Of a stretch of 64,000 nucleotides of DNA, positions 41,651 through 51,754 are shown one piece after another. The translations under genes and the position numbers were made by a program. How positions within the stretch are numbered: position 1 is the stretch's first letter; each line of letters opens with the position of its first letter. Under the pieces are notes generated by a model, which worked only from the letters and a program-made list of their open reading frames with translations, ran no database searches and was not told the DNA's origin. Source of the stretch: Bacteroidota bacterium (GTDB taxonomy: Bacteria; Bacteroidota; Bacteroidia; Bacteroidales; Dysgonomonadaceae); the NCBI GenBank assembly GCA_023437305.1, contig JAEZGN010000007.1, forward strand, positions 186,001 through 250,000, in the 5' to 3' direction.

Positions 41651-43282
41651 ATGGAAAATATCAAGAAGGTAATACTCGAAGCTGTACCTGAAGCGGTTAT
41701 TGAAGATAAAACACCTTTAACGGTAACTGTAGAACCTAATAAACTACGTCATTTAGTAAAAGCACTTCGCAACTATGCTGAAATGCCTTTCGATTACTTG
41801 GCAATGTTGACAGGAACTGATGAAGGAGAGATGCTGATGGTAACTTATTTGCTGTGCCCTTCAACAGATTTGTCGAAAGAAATAGCAGTAAAAACAGGAA
41901 CAGCAGATCGCGTAAATCCATTATTGTATACAGTTACCGATATCTGGGAAACTGCACACTATAATGAGCGTGAAGTTTTTGCTATGCTGGGTATTCGCTT
42001 TATCAACAACCCTGATATGCGCCGTTTCTTTCTCAACTCGGATTGGGTTGGTTTCCCTTTGAGAAAAGATTATGATGCGAGTCCAGTAAAGAATCCCGTA
42101 TCGATAGAAAGTAAGGATATTATAGATACTGCTCCGCGTATTGTAGAAATGCCTGATGGTAAGCTGAAAGAGGAGCGAGTTGATATTTTCGAAAAAGACG
42201 ATTATATAATAAATATAGGGCCACAGCACCCATCCACGCACGGAGTAATGCACTTTCGTGTAGCTTTGGAAGGTGAGATCGTTAAGAAGATCGATGTGCA
42301 TAGTGGTTACATTCATCGCGGAATAGAGAAGCTGAGTGAGAAACTCACCTATCCGCAAATACTACACTTTACAGACCGCCTTGATTATCTTTCTGCCAAC
42401 ATAAACCGTCATGGATTGTGTATGTGTGTAGAAAAGGCTGCCCAGATAGAAGTTCCCGAAAGAGCTCAGTATATACGTACTATCATGGATGAGTTGAATC
42501 GTATCGATTCTCACTTGGTCGCATGGGGTACAATGTGTATGGACTTAGGTTCTACCACAGCCTTTATATACGGTATGCGCGAAAGAGAAGACATCCTTAA
42601 GATATTTGAGAAAAACACAGGAGGCCGTCTGATTATAAACTACAATGTCCTTGGTGGTGTAATGTTTGATATACAGCCTGATTTTCAGTCGGATGTAAAA
42701 GCATTTATACCAGTAATGCGTAAGGCTTTGGTTGAATATGATAAGCTATTCACCGGAAACGTAATCGCAGTAGGCCGTATGAAAGGATTGGGACTTCTGT
42801 CGAAAGAAGACGCCATTTCGTATGCTGTGACAGGACCTGCAGGACGTGCATCGGGATTCTCTTGCGATATACGTAAACATATACCTTATGCGTTGTACGA
42901 TAAGGTTGAATTTAAGGAAGTTATTCGCGAAAATGGAGACTCTTTCGACCGATATTTGAATCGCCTTGACGAAATAGAAGAATCTTTAAAAATCATAGAA
43001 CAACTAATCGATAATATACCTGACGGAGACTATCTGGCGAAAACAAAAGCGATAATAAAACTACCTGAAGGTGAGTATTATCAGCGAGTAGAAGCCGGAC
43101 GTGGAGAGTTTGGTGTATATATAGAAAGCCGTGGAGATAAAACTCCTTATCGTCTCAAGTTCCGTTCTCCTTCTATGGCTGCTGTTTCGGCTATGCCATT
43201 GATCTGTGCGGATGAGAAGATATCAGACTTTATCGGTATCGGTGGATCTATGGACTATGTGATTCCGGATATCGACCGTTGA
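41651..43282 (+). CDS. nuoCD: Fused NADH-quinone oxidoreductase subunits C and D
   Basis: A 543-residue fusion of NuoC (1-150) and NuoD (about 185-543), the peripheral-arm subunits around the quinone site of complex I. The NuoC part has VTDIWETAHYNEREVFAMLGI and the GFPLRKDY signature. The NuoD part starts at IGPQHPSTHGVMHF (about 189-202), with the quinone-site residues in that loop, GYIHRGIEKL, and the C-terminal IGSMDYVIPDIDR. Fused nuoCD also occurs in enterobacteria and in Bacteroidota. The usual nuoE, nuoF and nuoG genes do not follow it. Confidence 0.97.
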   Translation: MENIKKVILEAVPEAVIEDKTPLTVTVEPNKLRHLVKALRNYAEMPFDYLAMLTGTDEGEMLMVTYLLCPSTDLSKEIAVKTGTADRVNPLLYTVTDIWETAHYNEREVFAMLGIRFINNPDMRRFFLNSDWVGFPLRKDYDASPVKNPVSIESKDIIDTAPRIVEMPDGKLKEERVDIFEKDDYIINIGPQHPSTHGVMHFRVALEGEIVKKIDVHSGYIHRGIEKLSEKLTYPQILHFTDRLDYLSANINRHGLCMCVEKAAQIEVPERAQYIRTIMDELNRIDSHLVAWGTMCMDLGSTTAFIYGMREREDILKIFEKNTGGRLIINYNVLGGVMFDIQPDFQSDVKAFIPVMRKALVEYDKLFTGNVIAVGRMKGLGLLSKEDAISYAVTGPAGRASGFSCDIRKHIPYALYDKVEFKEVIRENGDSFDRYLNRLDEIEESLKIIEQLIDNIPDGDYLAKTKAIIKLPEGEYYQRVEAGRGEFGVYIESRGDKTPYRLKFRSPSMAAVSAMPLICADEKISDFIGIGGSMDYVIPDIDR

Positions 43283-43393
43283 TCAAGAGCGTTTTAGGGT
43301 AGCGATAGGATAAGCACGGTTTATATTGCTTTTGCCAAGTTACACCCGACGACTAATTAATTGAATATTTATTTCATCAATATAAGAAGATAT

Positions 43394-44500
43394 ATGTTGT
43401 TATTTGATTCTCAAGTAGTAGAAGTATCATATTGGCTTAGCCAGTTCGATGTATTTCTGACTAAGAATTTACCTACATGGGCGGTCTTGGCTATAGAGTT
43501 TGTATTGGTTGCTGTCGCATTGCTGACTTTGTACGCAGTATTAGCCTTGATTCTGATATATGTAGAACGTAAAATCACAGCTTTCTTTCAGGCTCGTCTC
43601 GGTCCTAATCGTGTCGGTAAATATGGATTAGTTCAGAGTGTTGCCGATATGGTAAAAATCCTTATCAAGGAAATTATCCATGTAAGACAGTCGGACAGAT
43701 TCCTATTTTTTACAGCACCTTTCTTTATGATCATAGCATCTATGCTTACATTCGGTGCTTTGCCTTTTGGTAAGGGGTTGCAAGCTGTAGATTTTAATAT
43801 TGGAGTGTTTTATGTTGTGGCTGTATCTTCACTTGGTATTATTGGAGTTTTGCTGGCCGGATGGTCTAGTAACAACAAGTACTCGATGATCGGTGCTATG
43901 CGAAGCGGTGCACAATTTATAAGTTATGAATTGTCGGCAGGTTTTGCTCTGATGACCATGGTGGTGTTGTCGGGAACAATGAGCTTTTCTAAAATAATAG
44001 AAGGACAAACATATCTTCATCAATGGAATATAATTGCAGGACACGTTCCGGCACTTATAGCATTCATCATCTATCTGATTTCGGGACATGCTGAAACAAA
44101 TCGTGGACCGTTTGACTTACCCGAGGCCGAATCGGAGTTGACAGCCGGATATCACACCGAATATTCGGGACTACAGTTCGGTTTCTTCTATTTGGCAGAA
44201 TATCTGAATATGTTTATCGTAGCCGGTATTGCCACTACTGTATTTTTGGGAGGATGGATGCCTATTCAGATTCAAGGATGGGATGCCTTTAATGAAGTTA
44301 TGAATTACATACCATCATTCTTGTGGTTCTTCGGAAAAGCCGGATTCCTTATCTTCCTTAGCTTGTGGGTAAGATGGACATTCCCTCGTTTGCGTATCGA
44401 CCAGTTGTTGAATCTGGAATGGAAATATTTACTGCCTATCAACCTCTTCAATATTTTGTTGATGGTAGTTCTTGTCGTATTTGGTTTGACTCTGAAATAA
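43394..44500 (+). CDS. nuoH: NADH-quinone oxidoreductase subunit H
   Basis: NuoH, 368 residues from the ATG at 43394 (MLLFDSQVVEV); a TTG at 43361 would add 11 residues without family support. It has eight membrane helices and forms the quinone chamber and the first proton path. Diagnostic phrases are ERKITAFFQARLGPNRVGKYG, the acidic loop ETNRGPFDLPEAESELTAGYHTEYSG and the late RWTFPRLRIDQL. It follows nuoCD after a 111-base gap, where nuoEFG would stand in a 14-subunit operon. Confidence 0.97.
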   Translation: MLLFDSQVVEVSYWLSQFDVFLTKNLPTWAVLAIEFVLVAVALLTLYAVLALILIYVERKITAFFQARLGPNRVGKYGLVQSVADMVKILIKEIIHVRQSDRFLFFTAPFFMIIASMLTFGALPFGKGLQAVDFNIGVFYVVAVSSLGIIGVLLAGWSSNNKYSMIGAMRSGAQFISYELSAGFALMTMVVLSGTMSFSKIIEGQTYLHQWNIIAGHVPALIAFIIYLISGHAETNRGPFDLPEAESELTAGYHTEYSGLQFGFFYLAEYLNMFIVAGIATTVFLGGWMPIQIQGWDAFNEVMNYIPSFLWFFGKAGFLIFLSLWVRWTFPRLRIDQLLNLEWKYLLPINLFNILLMVVLVVFGLTLK

Positions 44501-44519
44501 TAAATTATAGTATAAGAAA

Positions 44520-45107
44520 ATGAGTTCAGTTTCAGAATATTTTTCAGGATTATTTGGAGGTATTAAATCTCTTCTCACGGGGATGAGAGTTACATGGGGT
44601 GAGCTGTGGACTAAGAAGATCACAGAGCAGTACCCTGAGAATAGGGCAACCCTTGTTATTCCCGATCGCTTTCGTGGAGAATTGACTATGCCTCACGATG
44701 AAAACAATGAGCATGCTTGTACTGCTTGTGGTATTTGCCAAATGAATTGTCCCAATGGAACAATACAGGTAATATCGAGATCGATAGAAACAGAGGATGG
44801 CAAGAAAAAGAAAGTTCTTGACAAGTATATATACGACTTGGGATTATGTACATTTTGTAACCTGTGTGTGATTACTTGTCCGTCTGATGCTATCAAGTTT
44901 GCGAATACGTTCGAAAACTCACTGTTTACACGTAGCAAGTTGATAGAACAATTGAATAGGGATGGATCTAAACTTCGTGAAAAGAAGAAAGAACCAAAAC
45001 CGGTAGTGGATAAGCCTGTGGCAAAAGCAGAAGTTGCTGTTGACAGTGCTGCTCCTGCACCTGCTCCATCAGCACCTGTTCAAGAGGTAAAAGAAGACAA
45101 AGAATAA
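44520..45107 (+). CDS. nuoI: NADH-quinone oxidoreductase subunit I
   Basis: NuoI, 195 residues, carrying clusters N6a and N6b. The two 8Fe-ferredoxin motifs are Cys67-x2-Cys70-x2-Cys73-x3-Cys77 (CTACGICQMNCP) and Cys110-x2-Cys113-x2-Cys116-x3-Cys120 (CTFCNLCVITCP). The C-terminal 45 residues are Lys/Ala/Pro-rich (APAPAPSAPVQEVKEDKE) and not part of the fold. If no NuoG is present, this subunit is the likely entry point for electrons from a soluble donor such as ferredoxin. Confidence 0.97.
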   Translation: MSSVSEYFSGLFGGIKSLLTGMRVTWGELWTKKITEQYPENRATLVIPDRFRGELTMPHDENNEHACTACGICQMNCPNGTIQVISRSIETEDGKKKKVLDKYIYDLGLCTFCNLCVITCPSDAIKFANTFENSLFTRSKLIEQLNRDGSKLREKKKEPKPVVDKPVAKAEVAVDSAAPAPAPSAPVQEVKEDKE

Positions 45108-45130
45108 ACATATACGATAATCAATAGATT

Positions 45131-45634
45131 ATGGCAGAACAAATTATATTTTACATTTTAGCAACAATCATTGTGTTTTCTACTATTATGGCAGTTACAA
45201 CACAAAAGATTATTCGCTCGGCTACATTCCTGTTGTTTGTACTTCTTGGTACTGCGGGCTTGTACTTATTGTTGGATTATCATTTTCTGATGGCTGTGCA
45301 GATTGCTGTATATGGCGGAGGGGTGATGGTACTGTTTATATTCGCTATTTTGCTTACTCACGAGCCGGGAGTAGATGTTAAGTTCGAGAAGCCGGGCAGG
45401 ATATTTATTTCTGCTTTAGCTGCGTTGGCAGGTTTGGCTATTTGCGGACACATTATATTTTACAATGTCAACAAGTTTTATACCTACATCACGCAGAAAG
45501 AATTGAATATGCAGGATATAGGTATGGGAATGATGGGAACAGACAAATATCAATATTTGCTGCCATTTGAAGCAATAAGTATATTGCTCCTTGCTTGTAT
45601 CATTGGAGGAATCATGATTGCTAGAAAAAGATAA
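45131..45634 (+). CDS. nuoJ: NADH-quinone oxidoreductase subunit J
   Basis: NuoJ, 167 residues with five membrane helices. The conserved third helix is LMAVQIAVYGGGVMVLFIFAI, whose glycines allow the pi-bulge of this subunit. It lies between nuoI and nuoK with 23 and 20 base gaps. Confidence 0.96.
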   Translation: MAEQIIFYILATIIVFSTIMAVTTQKIIRSATFLLFVLLGTAGLYLLLDYHFLMAVQIAVYGGGVMVLFIFAILLTHEPGVDVKFEKPGRIFISALAALAGLAICGHIIFYNVNKFYTYITQKELNMQDIGMGMMGTDKYQYLLPFEAISILLLACIIGGIMIARKR

Positions 45635-45654
45635 GAAAAAGAAAGATATAAGTT

Positions 45655-45999
45655 ATGGGTGAGTTTATAACAAATTTTCTGTCCGGGCCGGTGCCAATCG
45701 AAGCATATCTGGTTGTGAGCACCATCATGTTTTTTGCAGGAGTATATGGTTTCCTGTCTCGTAAAAATATGTTGATGGTACTGATATCCGTTGAGTTGAT
45801 GCTGAATGCTACCGATCTAAACTTTGTGGTGTTTAACCGCTATTTATATCCGGGACAGCTTGAGGGATTCTTCTTCACATTGTTTGCAATAGGTATTGCT
45901 GCGGCAGAAACAGCTATTGCTATAGCTATTATCATCAATATATACCGTAATGTGAAAAGTATATATGTGGATGAGAATATAACTAAAATGAAAAACTAA
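45655..45999 (+). CDS. nuoK: NADH-quinone oxidoreductase subunit K
   Basis: NuoK, 114 residues with three membrane helices. The two buried Glu residues needed for proton transfer are in VLISVELMLNATDLNFVVF and GIAAAETAIAIAI. The length is slightly above the usual 100 residues because of a short charged C-terminal tail (VKSIYVDENITKMKN). Confidence 0.96.
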   Translation: MGEFITNFLSGPVPIEAYLVVSTIMFFAGVYGFLSRKNMLMVLISVELMLNATDLNFVVFNRYLYPGQLEGFFFTLFAIGIAAAETAIAIAIIINIYRNVKSIYVDENITKMKN

Positions 46000-46020
46000 G
46001 CAGGGAAATAGTAATAAGAT

Positions 46021-47958
46021 ATGGAACATTTTGATTTTACATATTCGATACTGATAGTTGCTTTGCCGGCTATTATGTTTGTTATACTCGGACTGGGTGG
46101 AAAATACATGAAACCTGTTGTTGCCGGAATACTGGGCACAACTTCTCTGAGTGTAATGACAATACTATCTTACTTGACGGCATATCAATATTTCTTTGTT
46201 GTAGGTAAGGTAGACGGAGCCTATCAGGCGATTCATACAGCGGTAAGATGGCTTACATTTACCGACAAACTGCATATTGATTTGGGTGTTTATCTTGATC
46301 CTATTTCGGTAATGATGCTTGTTGTAATCACTACAGTATCATTGATGGTGCACGTTTACAGTTTAGGTTATATGAAAGGGGAGAAAGGCTTTCAACGTTA
46401 TTATGCCTTCCTTTCACTCTTTAGTTTTGCCATGTTGGGACTGGTTGTTGCAACCAATATTTTCCAGATGTATATTTTCTGGGAGCTTGTGGGGGTATCG
46501 TCCTTCTTGCTTATCAGTTTCTATTATATCAAACCGTCTGCAGTGGCAGCTTCGAAGAAGGCATTCATTGTTACTCGTTTTGCCGACTTCTTTTTCCTTA
46601 TCGGAATTTTATTGCTATCATATTTCTCAGGCTCGTTTGATTTCACAGATATAACAGCTCAGGGTGCACCGTTTATTGCTACCATGCAAGGTTCATCGTT
46701 CTTAGGCTTGTCGATTATATCGTGGGCGATGCTTCTTATATTTATGGGTGGAGCCGGAAAATCAGCGATGATGCCATTTCATATTTGGTTGCCCGATGCG
46801 ATGGAAGGTCCTACACCTGCTTCGGCATTGATCCACGCCGCAACGATGGTTGTAGCCGGCGTGTTCCTTGTTGCACGTCTGTTCCCTGTGTATGCGTTCG
46901 GAGCACCTGATATATTGCATTTTATTGGCTATGTAGGTGCGATAACCGCATTGTTTGCAGCTATTGTAGCTTGTACTCAGACCGATATAAAACGTGTGTT
47001 GGCATTCTCCACTATATCTCAAATTGCATTTATGTTAACCTCTCTTGGGGTTTCCGAATATGGAGGACACGAAGGTTTAGGATATATGGCCGGTATGTTC
47101 CATTTGTTTACTCACGCATTCTTCAAAGCATTATTGTTCTTGTGTGCGGGTGCTATTATTCATGCTGTTCATAGCAACGAGATGGACGACATGGGAGGAT
47201 TGTGGAAAAAATTACCAATTACAGGAGTTGCCTTTGCTGTAGCTTTGTTTGCGATAGCGGGTATTCCGTTCTTCTCCGGATTTTATAGTAAAGATGAAAT
47301 ATTAGCTGCGACATACGAACACAATAAGGTTATATACTTTATACTATCTTTCGCTGCCGGCCTTACAGCATTCTATATGACTCGTTTGTTCCTTCGTATA
47401 TTCTTCTACGAAAAGAAACACTATCATCACGAGCCGCACGAAGCCGGTCCTGCAATGGCTATCCCGTTGATCATACTAGCTGTATTTGCGTTCGGAGCCG
47501 GATATGTACCTTTCAGTCAGTTTGTAACTTCAGACAGAATGCCATACGATGCACACATTAATATGCAAGTGGCTATAACAAGCGTTGTGATCTCACTGAT
47601 AGGAATGGGTATTGCATTTAAACTATACTATAAGAAAAATGAAATACCGGATAAAATTGCAACAAGCATCAGCACGTTGTATACATGGGCTTTGCATAAG
47701 TTCTATTTCGATGAATTGTGGTTGTTTGTAACCCGTAGCATTATATTCAAGCGTATATCTAAGCCTATTGCATGGTTTGACCGTCATATTGTGGATGGAT
47801 TCATGGATTCAATAGCTTATGTAACTCAGGCTGCCGCCCGTTCTATCAAAGGGCTACAATCGGGCTATATTCAGCAATATGCATTGGTGTACTTGTTAGG
47901 AGCATTGATTTTGGTGGTGGGTTTTGCCGGATGGCTGATATGTTTTATTTGTAAGTAA
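46021..47958 (+). CDS. nuoL: NADH-quinone oxidoreductase subunit L
   Basis: NuoL, 645 residues, the distal antiporter-like proton pump with the long lateral helix. It has about 16 membrane helices. Typical phrases are FWELVGVSSFLLISFYY (pump Glu), GKSAMMPFHIWLPDAMEGPTPASALIHAATMV (pump Lys and His), and the C-terminal transverse helix region around 540-600. Length and motifs are normal. Confidence 0.97.
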   Translation: MEHFDFTYSILIVALPAIMFVILGLGGKYMKPVVAGILGTTSLSVMTILSYLTAYQYFFVVGKVDGAYQAIHTAVRWLTFTDKLHIDLGVYLDPISVMMLVVITTVSLMVHVYSLGYMKGEKGFQRYYAFLSLFSFAMLGLVVATNIFQMYIFWELVGVSSFLLISFYYIKPSAVAASKKAFIVTRFADFFFLIGILLLSYFSGSFDFTDITAQGAPFIATMQGSSFLGLSIISWAMLLIFMGGAGKSAMMPFHIWLPDAMEGPTPASALIHAATMVVAGVFLVARLFPVYAFGAPDILHFIGYVGAITALFAAIVACTQTDIKRVLAFSTISQIAFMLTSLGVSEYGGHEGLGYMAGMFHLFTHAFFKALLFLCAGAIIHAVHSNEMDDMGGLWKKLPITGVAFAVALFAIAGIPFFSGFYSKDEILAATYEHNKVIYFILSFAAGLTAFYMTRLFLRIFFYEKKHYHHEPHEAGPAMAIPLIILAVFAFGAGYVPFSQFVTSDRMPYDAHINMQVAITSVVISLIGMGIAFKLYYKKNEIPDKIATSISTLYTWALHKFYFDELWLFVTRSIIFKRISKPIAWFDRHIVDGFMDSIAYVTQAAARSIKGLQSGYIQQYALVYLLGALILVVGFAGWLICFICK

Positions 47959-47981
47959 GATATAGATTAAAATATAAAACA

Positions 47982-49460
47982 ATGAATATTCTTTCATTAT
48001 TTGTTCTTGTACCTGTCTTGATGTTGTTAGCATTTATACCATGCCGCAACATTAAACAAATCCGTACCGTAGCGGTAATCGGTGCAGCCATTGAAATGGC
48101 TTTGGCTGTTGCTTTGCTTTTTATGTTCTATGCAGAACGCAGTGCCGGCAATACAGCCGAGATGTTATTTACTTATGATAAGGTTTGGTTTGCGGCGTTG
48201 AATATCCATTACGCTATCGGTGTTGATGGTATTTCGGTCTTGATGCTTTTGCTTACCGCTGTTATTATATTCACCGGAACATTTGCATCATGGAATATGA
48301 ATCCGCTGCCTAAAGATTTCTTTATGTGGTTGACCTTACTTTCGGTGGGGGTATATGGATTCTTTATTTCATTGGATATGTTCACCATGTTTTTCTTCTA
48401 TGAGATTGCTCTGATTCCGATGTATCTGCTTATCGGACTTTGGGGAACAGGACGAAAAGAATATTCGGCAATGAAACTTACCCTGATGCTGATGGGAGGC
48501 TCTGCTTTCCTTGCGGTTGGTATATTCGGTATATACTTCAACTCTTCAGCAACGGGAGATTATACATTTAATATGCTTGAGGTAGCTGCAAACAATGCAA
48601 TACCTGTAGCTGCTCAATATTGGATATTTCCACTTACATTCTTAGGATTTGGAGTATTAGGCGCTCTTTTCCCATTCCATACATGGTCTCCTGATGGTCA
48701 CGCATCTGCGCCTACAGCGGTGTCTATGCTTCATGCCGGAGTATTGATGAAACTAGGGGGATACGGGTGTTTCCGCATCGCAATGCGCCTGATGCCGGAA
48801 GCGGCTCACGAGCTTTCATGGATATTCATTATACTAACAGGTATCAGTGTTATCTACGGAGCACTGGGAGCTATTTCTCAAACTGACTTGAAATACATCA
48901 ATGCATACTCTTCGGTGAGTCACTGTGGACTGGTATTGTTTGCAATATTGATGATGAATCAGACTGCGATGACAGGTGCTGTGATGCAGATGCTTTCACA
49001 CGGATTGATGACAGCCCTATTCTTTGCTCTGATAGGTATGATATACGGACGTACTCATACACGTGATATTAGACAGATGGGAGGGCTCATGAAAATCATG
49101 CCATTCCTTAGCGTGTGTTATGTTATTGCGGGTATGGCTTCTTTGGGACTTCCCGGATTGAGTGGATTTGTCGCCGAGATGACAATCTTTGTAGGTTCGT
49201 TCCAGCATAGCGATCTTTTCCATCGTATTTTCACGATTGTTGCAGTTTCTTCAATTGTTGCGACAGCAGTTTATATATTGAAAGTGGTTGGAAAAATTTT
49301 ATATGGACCAGTACAAGATCCTCATCACTTGGAGCTGACAGATGCAGTATGGCATGAAAAGGTAGCTACAGTAGGGCTGATTGTTTGTGTTGCCGGAATG
49401 GGATTGTTTCCGAGTTGGATTTCCGATCTTATCAGTGCGAGTTTGGCATATATAAAATAA
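47982..49460 (+). CDS. nuoM: NADH-quinone oxidoreductase subunit M
   Basis: NuoM, 492 residues and about 14 membrane helices, the second antiporter-like pump. The functional Glu is in MFFFYEIALIPMYLLIGLWG, and FPFHTWSPDGHASAPTAVSMLHAGVLMKLGGYG carries the pump Lys and conserved His residues. It follows nuoL by 23 bases. Confidence 0.97.
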   Translation: MNILSLFVLVPVLMLLAFIPCRNIKQIRTVAVIGAAIEMALAVALLFMFYAERSAGNTAEMLFTYDKVWFAALNIHYAIGVDGISVLMLLLTAVIIFTGTFASWNMNPLPKDFFMWLTLLSVGVYGFFISLDMFTMFFFYEIALIPMYLLIGLWGTGRKEYSAMKLTLMLMGGSAFLAVGIFGIYFNSSATGDYTFNMLEVAANNAIPVAAQYWIFPLTFLGFGVLGALFPFHTWSPDGHASAPTAVSMLHAGVLMKLGGYGCFRIAMRLMPEAAHELSWIFIILTGISVIYGALGAISQTDLKYINAYSSVSHCGLVLFAILMMNQTAMTGAVMQMLSHGLMTALFFALIGMIYGRTHTRDIRQMGGLMKIMPFLSVCYVIAGMASLGLPGLSGFVAEMTIFVGSFQHSDLFHRIFTIVAVSSIVATAVYILKVVGKILYGPVQDPHHLELTDAVWHEKVATVGLIVCVAGMGLFPSWISDLISASLAYIK

Positions 49461-49501
49461 GTAAGGATAAATAGTAAACATTGTAATTTTAAGATATAAA
49501 G

Positions 49502-50926
49502 ATGGACTTAAGTAATTATTTGTTGATGAAGCATGAACTGTCACTTGTTGTGGCGTTCCTCTTACTCATTTGTTATGATTTGTTTGCTTCAGACAACGCT
49601 AAGAAATATTATTTTCCGGTAGCTTGTGGCATATTCCTTATACATACAGTTTTTTGTTTCTTTATCAAAGACGACGGAAGCTCTTTTGCCGGAATGTATG
49701 TTACAGGCCCTGCTTATCTTACGATAAAGAATATTCTTAATATAGGCGTCTTCCTTATTTTCTTGCAAGCAAACTCATGGCTTAAGAAACCCGATTCGAT
49801 TCTGAAACGCGGAGAGTTTTTTATGCTCACAACTCTCACTCTGATTGGGATGTACTTGATGATATCTTCAGGAAACTTCTTGCTATTCTACATCGGACTC
49901 GAAACAGCATCTCTGCCTATCGCAGCTTTAGTTGCTTTTAATAAATACAAACAAGAATCGGCCGAAGCCGGAGCAAAATATATCTTTAATGCTATATTCT
50001 CTTCTGCAATCATGACATTCGGATTGTCTTTCCTATACGGAGCTTGCGGAACTCTTTATTATACAGATATAGCTGCAAATATCTATTCTACACCACTTGT
50101 GGTGATGGCAATGGTATTTGTTATGAGTGGATTATTCTTCAAGATATCTTTGGTTCCTTTCCATCTTTGGGCACCGGACACATATCAGGGAGCACCTACT
50201 AATGTGACTTTGTATTTATCTACCATATCGAAAGGAGCGGCTGTATTTGCTCTTATGACTATCTTGTTTAAGGTATTCCCTGCATTGCAAGATGTATGGC
50301 AAAATATAATATGGATTGTAATCCTTGTTACCATTACTGTTGGTAACCTGTTTGCTCTTCGCCAGAAAAACATGAAACGCTTCCTTGCCTTTTCATCTAT
50401 TTCGCAGGCAGGATATATTATGCTGAGCGTATTTACCGGAACTTCGGCAGGTATGGCAGCAACTATATTTTATGTATTTGTTTATGTCTTCTCCAACCTT
50501 GCAGCATTTGGTGTTATCTCAGCAGTGGAAGATAAGACAGGTAAAGTGAATATGGACGACTATAACGGATTGTATTATTCAAATCCGAAATTAGCATTGG
50601 CTATGATGATCGCTATGTTCTCTCTTGGAGGAATTCCATTTGCCGCAGGATTTTTCAGTAAGCTGTTTGTGTTTATGGCAGCTATGGAACAAGGGCACAC
50701 TTTGTTGGTTTTTCTAGCGTTCCTCAATACAGTTATATCATTGTTCTACTATCTGTTGGTAGTGAAAGCAATGTTTATAAAAAAGGCCGATTCTCCTATC
50801 GAATCGCTAGATACAGATAAGTATATGAAAGCCTCTTTAGTAATATCAATGATCGGTATTTTTGCCGTAGGGGTAGTTAGTTACTTCTATGAGTATATAG
50901 CACACGTTAGCTTTGGTATATATTAA
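49502..50926 (+). CDS. nuoN: NADH-quinone oxidoreductase subunit N
   Basis: NuoN, 474 residues and about 14 helices, the third antiporter-like pump. Motifs are FYIGLETASLPIAALVAF (pump Glu) and KISLVPFHLWAPDTYQGAPTNVTLYLSTISKGAA (pump Lys). It is the last nuo gene and is followed after 21 bases by a hairpin terminator. Confidence 0.96.
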   Translation: MDLSNYLLMKHELSLVVAFLLLICYDLFASDNAKKYYFPVACGIFLIHTVFCFFIKDDGSSFAGMYVTGPAYLTIKNILNIGVFLIFLQANSWLKKPDSILKRGEFFMLTTLTLIGMYLMISSGNFLLFYIGLETASLPIAALVAFNKYKQESAEAGAKYIFNAIFSSAIMTFGLSFLYGACGTLYYTDIAANIYSTPLVVMAMVFVMSGLFFKISLVPFHLWAPDTYQGAPTNVTLYLSTISKGAAVFALMTILFKVFPALQDVWQNIIWIVILVTITVGNLFALRQKNMKRFLAFSSISQAGYIMLSVFTGTSAGMAATIFYVFVYVFSNLAAFGVISAVEDKTGKVNMDDYNGLYYSNPKLALAMMIAMFSLGGIPFAAGFFSKLFVFMAAMEQGHTLLVFLAFLNTVISLFYYLLVVKAMFIKKADSPIESLDTDKYMKASLVISMIGIFAVGVVSYFYEYIAHVSFGIY

Positions 50927-50947
50927 AGAATATTAAAGAATAAAAAT

Positions 50948-50990
50948 AATTCGACAGAAGACCTTATCTTTGGGACTTCTGTCGAATTTT
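50948..50990 (+). terminator. Terminator of the nuo operon
   Basis: A perfect 13-bp stem (50948-50960 with 50976-50988) with a 15-base loop and a short T run. The loop contains TATCTTTG (50965-50972), which matches a -7 box and could serve the exbB gene, although no TTG lies at the right distance. Confidence 0.7.
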
Positions 50991-51015
50991 ATGTAATAAT
51001 AAGGAATCAATATAT

Positions 51016-51723
51016 ATGAATTTATTCATTTTACTACAAGCAGCAAGCCCCGTGATCGAAATGGCAGATCAAGCTGCACAGACTGCACCTGAAGAAACTT
51101 ATTTTAGTCTTGTTCTGAAAGGGGGATGGGTACTTCTACCTATATTTCTTCTATCGTTACTGTCTATTTATGTTATAATAAACAAGTGGCTTGTAATAAG
51201 TCGTTTGGGAAAGAAAGACTCTATTTGGCTATCTCGTGTTATCGAGTTGGTGAATGAAGGTAAGGTAGATAAGGCCTTGAAATTCTGTATAGAACGTCCT
51301 TATGCTTCGGCAAAAGTTATAGCTGCCGGATTGAAAGAATTTGAATTGAGCGAAAAAGAAATAGAAGAAGCAATGGAGGTTGAAGCACGCCAACAGGTAA
51401 ATATTCTTGAAAACCAAATGAACTGGTTGGGAATTACCGCTTCTATTGCACCCATGCTTGGATTTTTAGGAACAATATTTGGAGTTATAAAGATATTTTA
51501 TGATATTGCACGTACAAATGATCTCGCTATTGATACTATTTCTACCGGATTGTATCAGAAAATGATATGTTCGGCAGCTGGTTTGCTGGTCGGCATTGTT
51601 GCATACTCAGGCTATTATGTGCTCAATGGACGTATTGATAAAGTAGTTGTAAATATAGATAAAGAGTCGAACGAAGTGCTAAAAGCTATACGTGCATATA
51701 AGAAGGGAACAATAGTAGCATAA
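51016..51723 (+). CDS. MotA/TolQ/ExbB proton channel family protein
   Basis: ExbB/TolQ-type subunit, 235 residues, part of a motor that uses proton flow to energise an outer-membrane partner. Three membrane helices lie near 33-55 (GWVLLPIFLLSLLSIYVI), 135-160 (NWLGITASIAPMLGFLGTIFGVI) and 185-205 (MICSAAGLLVGIVAYSGYYVL); the conserved proton-path Thr/Ser/Pro residues are in SIAPMLGFLGTIFGV. The N-terminal tail is short and periplasmic, as in ExbB of Bacteroidota. It lies 31 bases upstream of an ExbD and is 170 bases from an ECF sigma gene, not next to a tonB. Confidence 0.9.
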   Translation: MNLFILLQAASPVIEMADQAAQTAPEETYFSLVLKGGWVLLPIFLLSLLSIYVIINKWLVISRLGKKDSIWLSRVIELVNEGKVDKALKFCIERPYASAKVIAAGLKEFELSEKEIEEAMEVEARQQVNILENQMNWLGITASIAPMLGFLGTIFGVIKIFYDIARTNDLAIDTISTGLYQKMICSAAGLLVGIVAYSGYYVLNGRIDKVVVNIDKESNEVLKAIRAYKKGTIVA

Positions 51724-51754
51724 TGTTTGTTTTGAGTAAAGACATTGAACAGAA

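Noticed and set aside
41921..42358. 145-residue frame antisense to nuoCD, and other long frames antisense to nuo and pyrG
   Set aside because: They show no family motif, no promoter or ribosome site, and lie wholly within well-conserved genes on the other strand.
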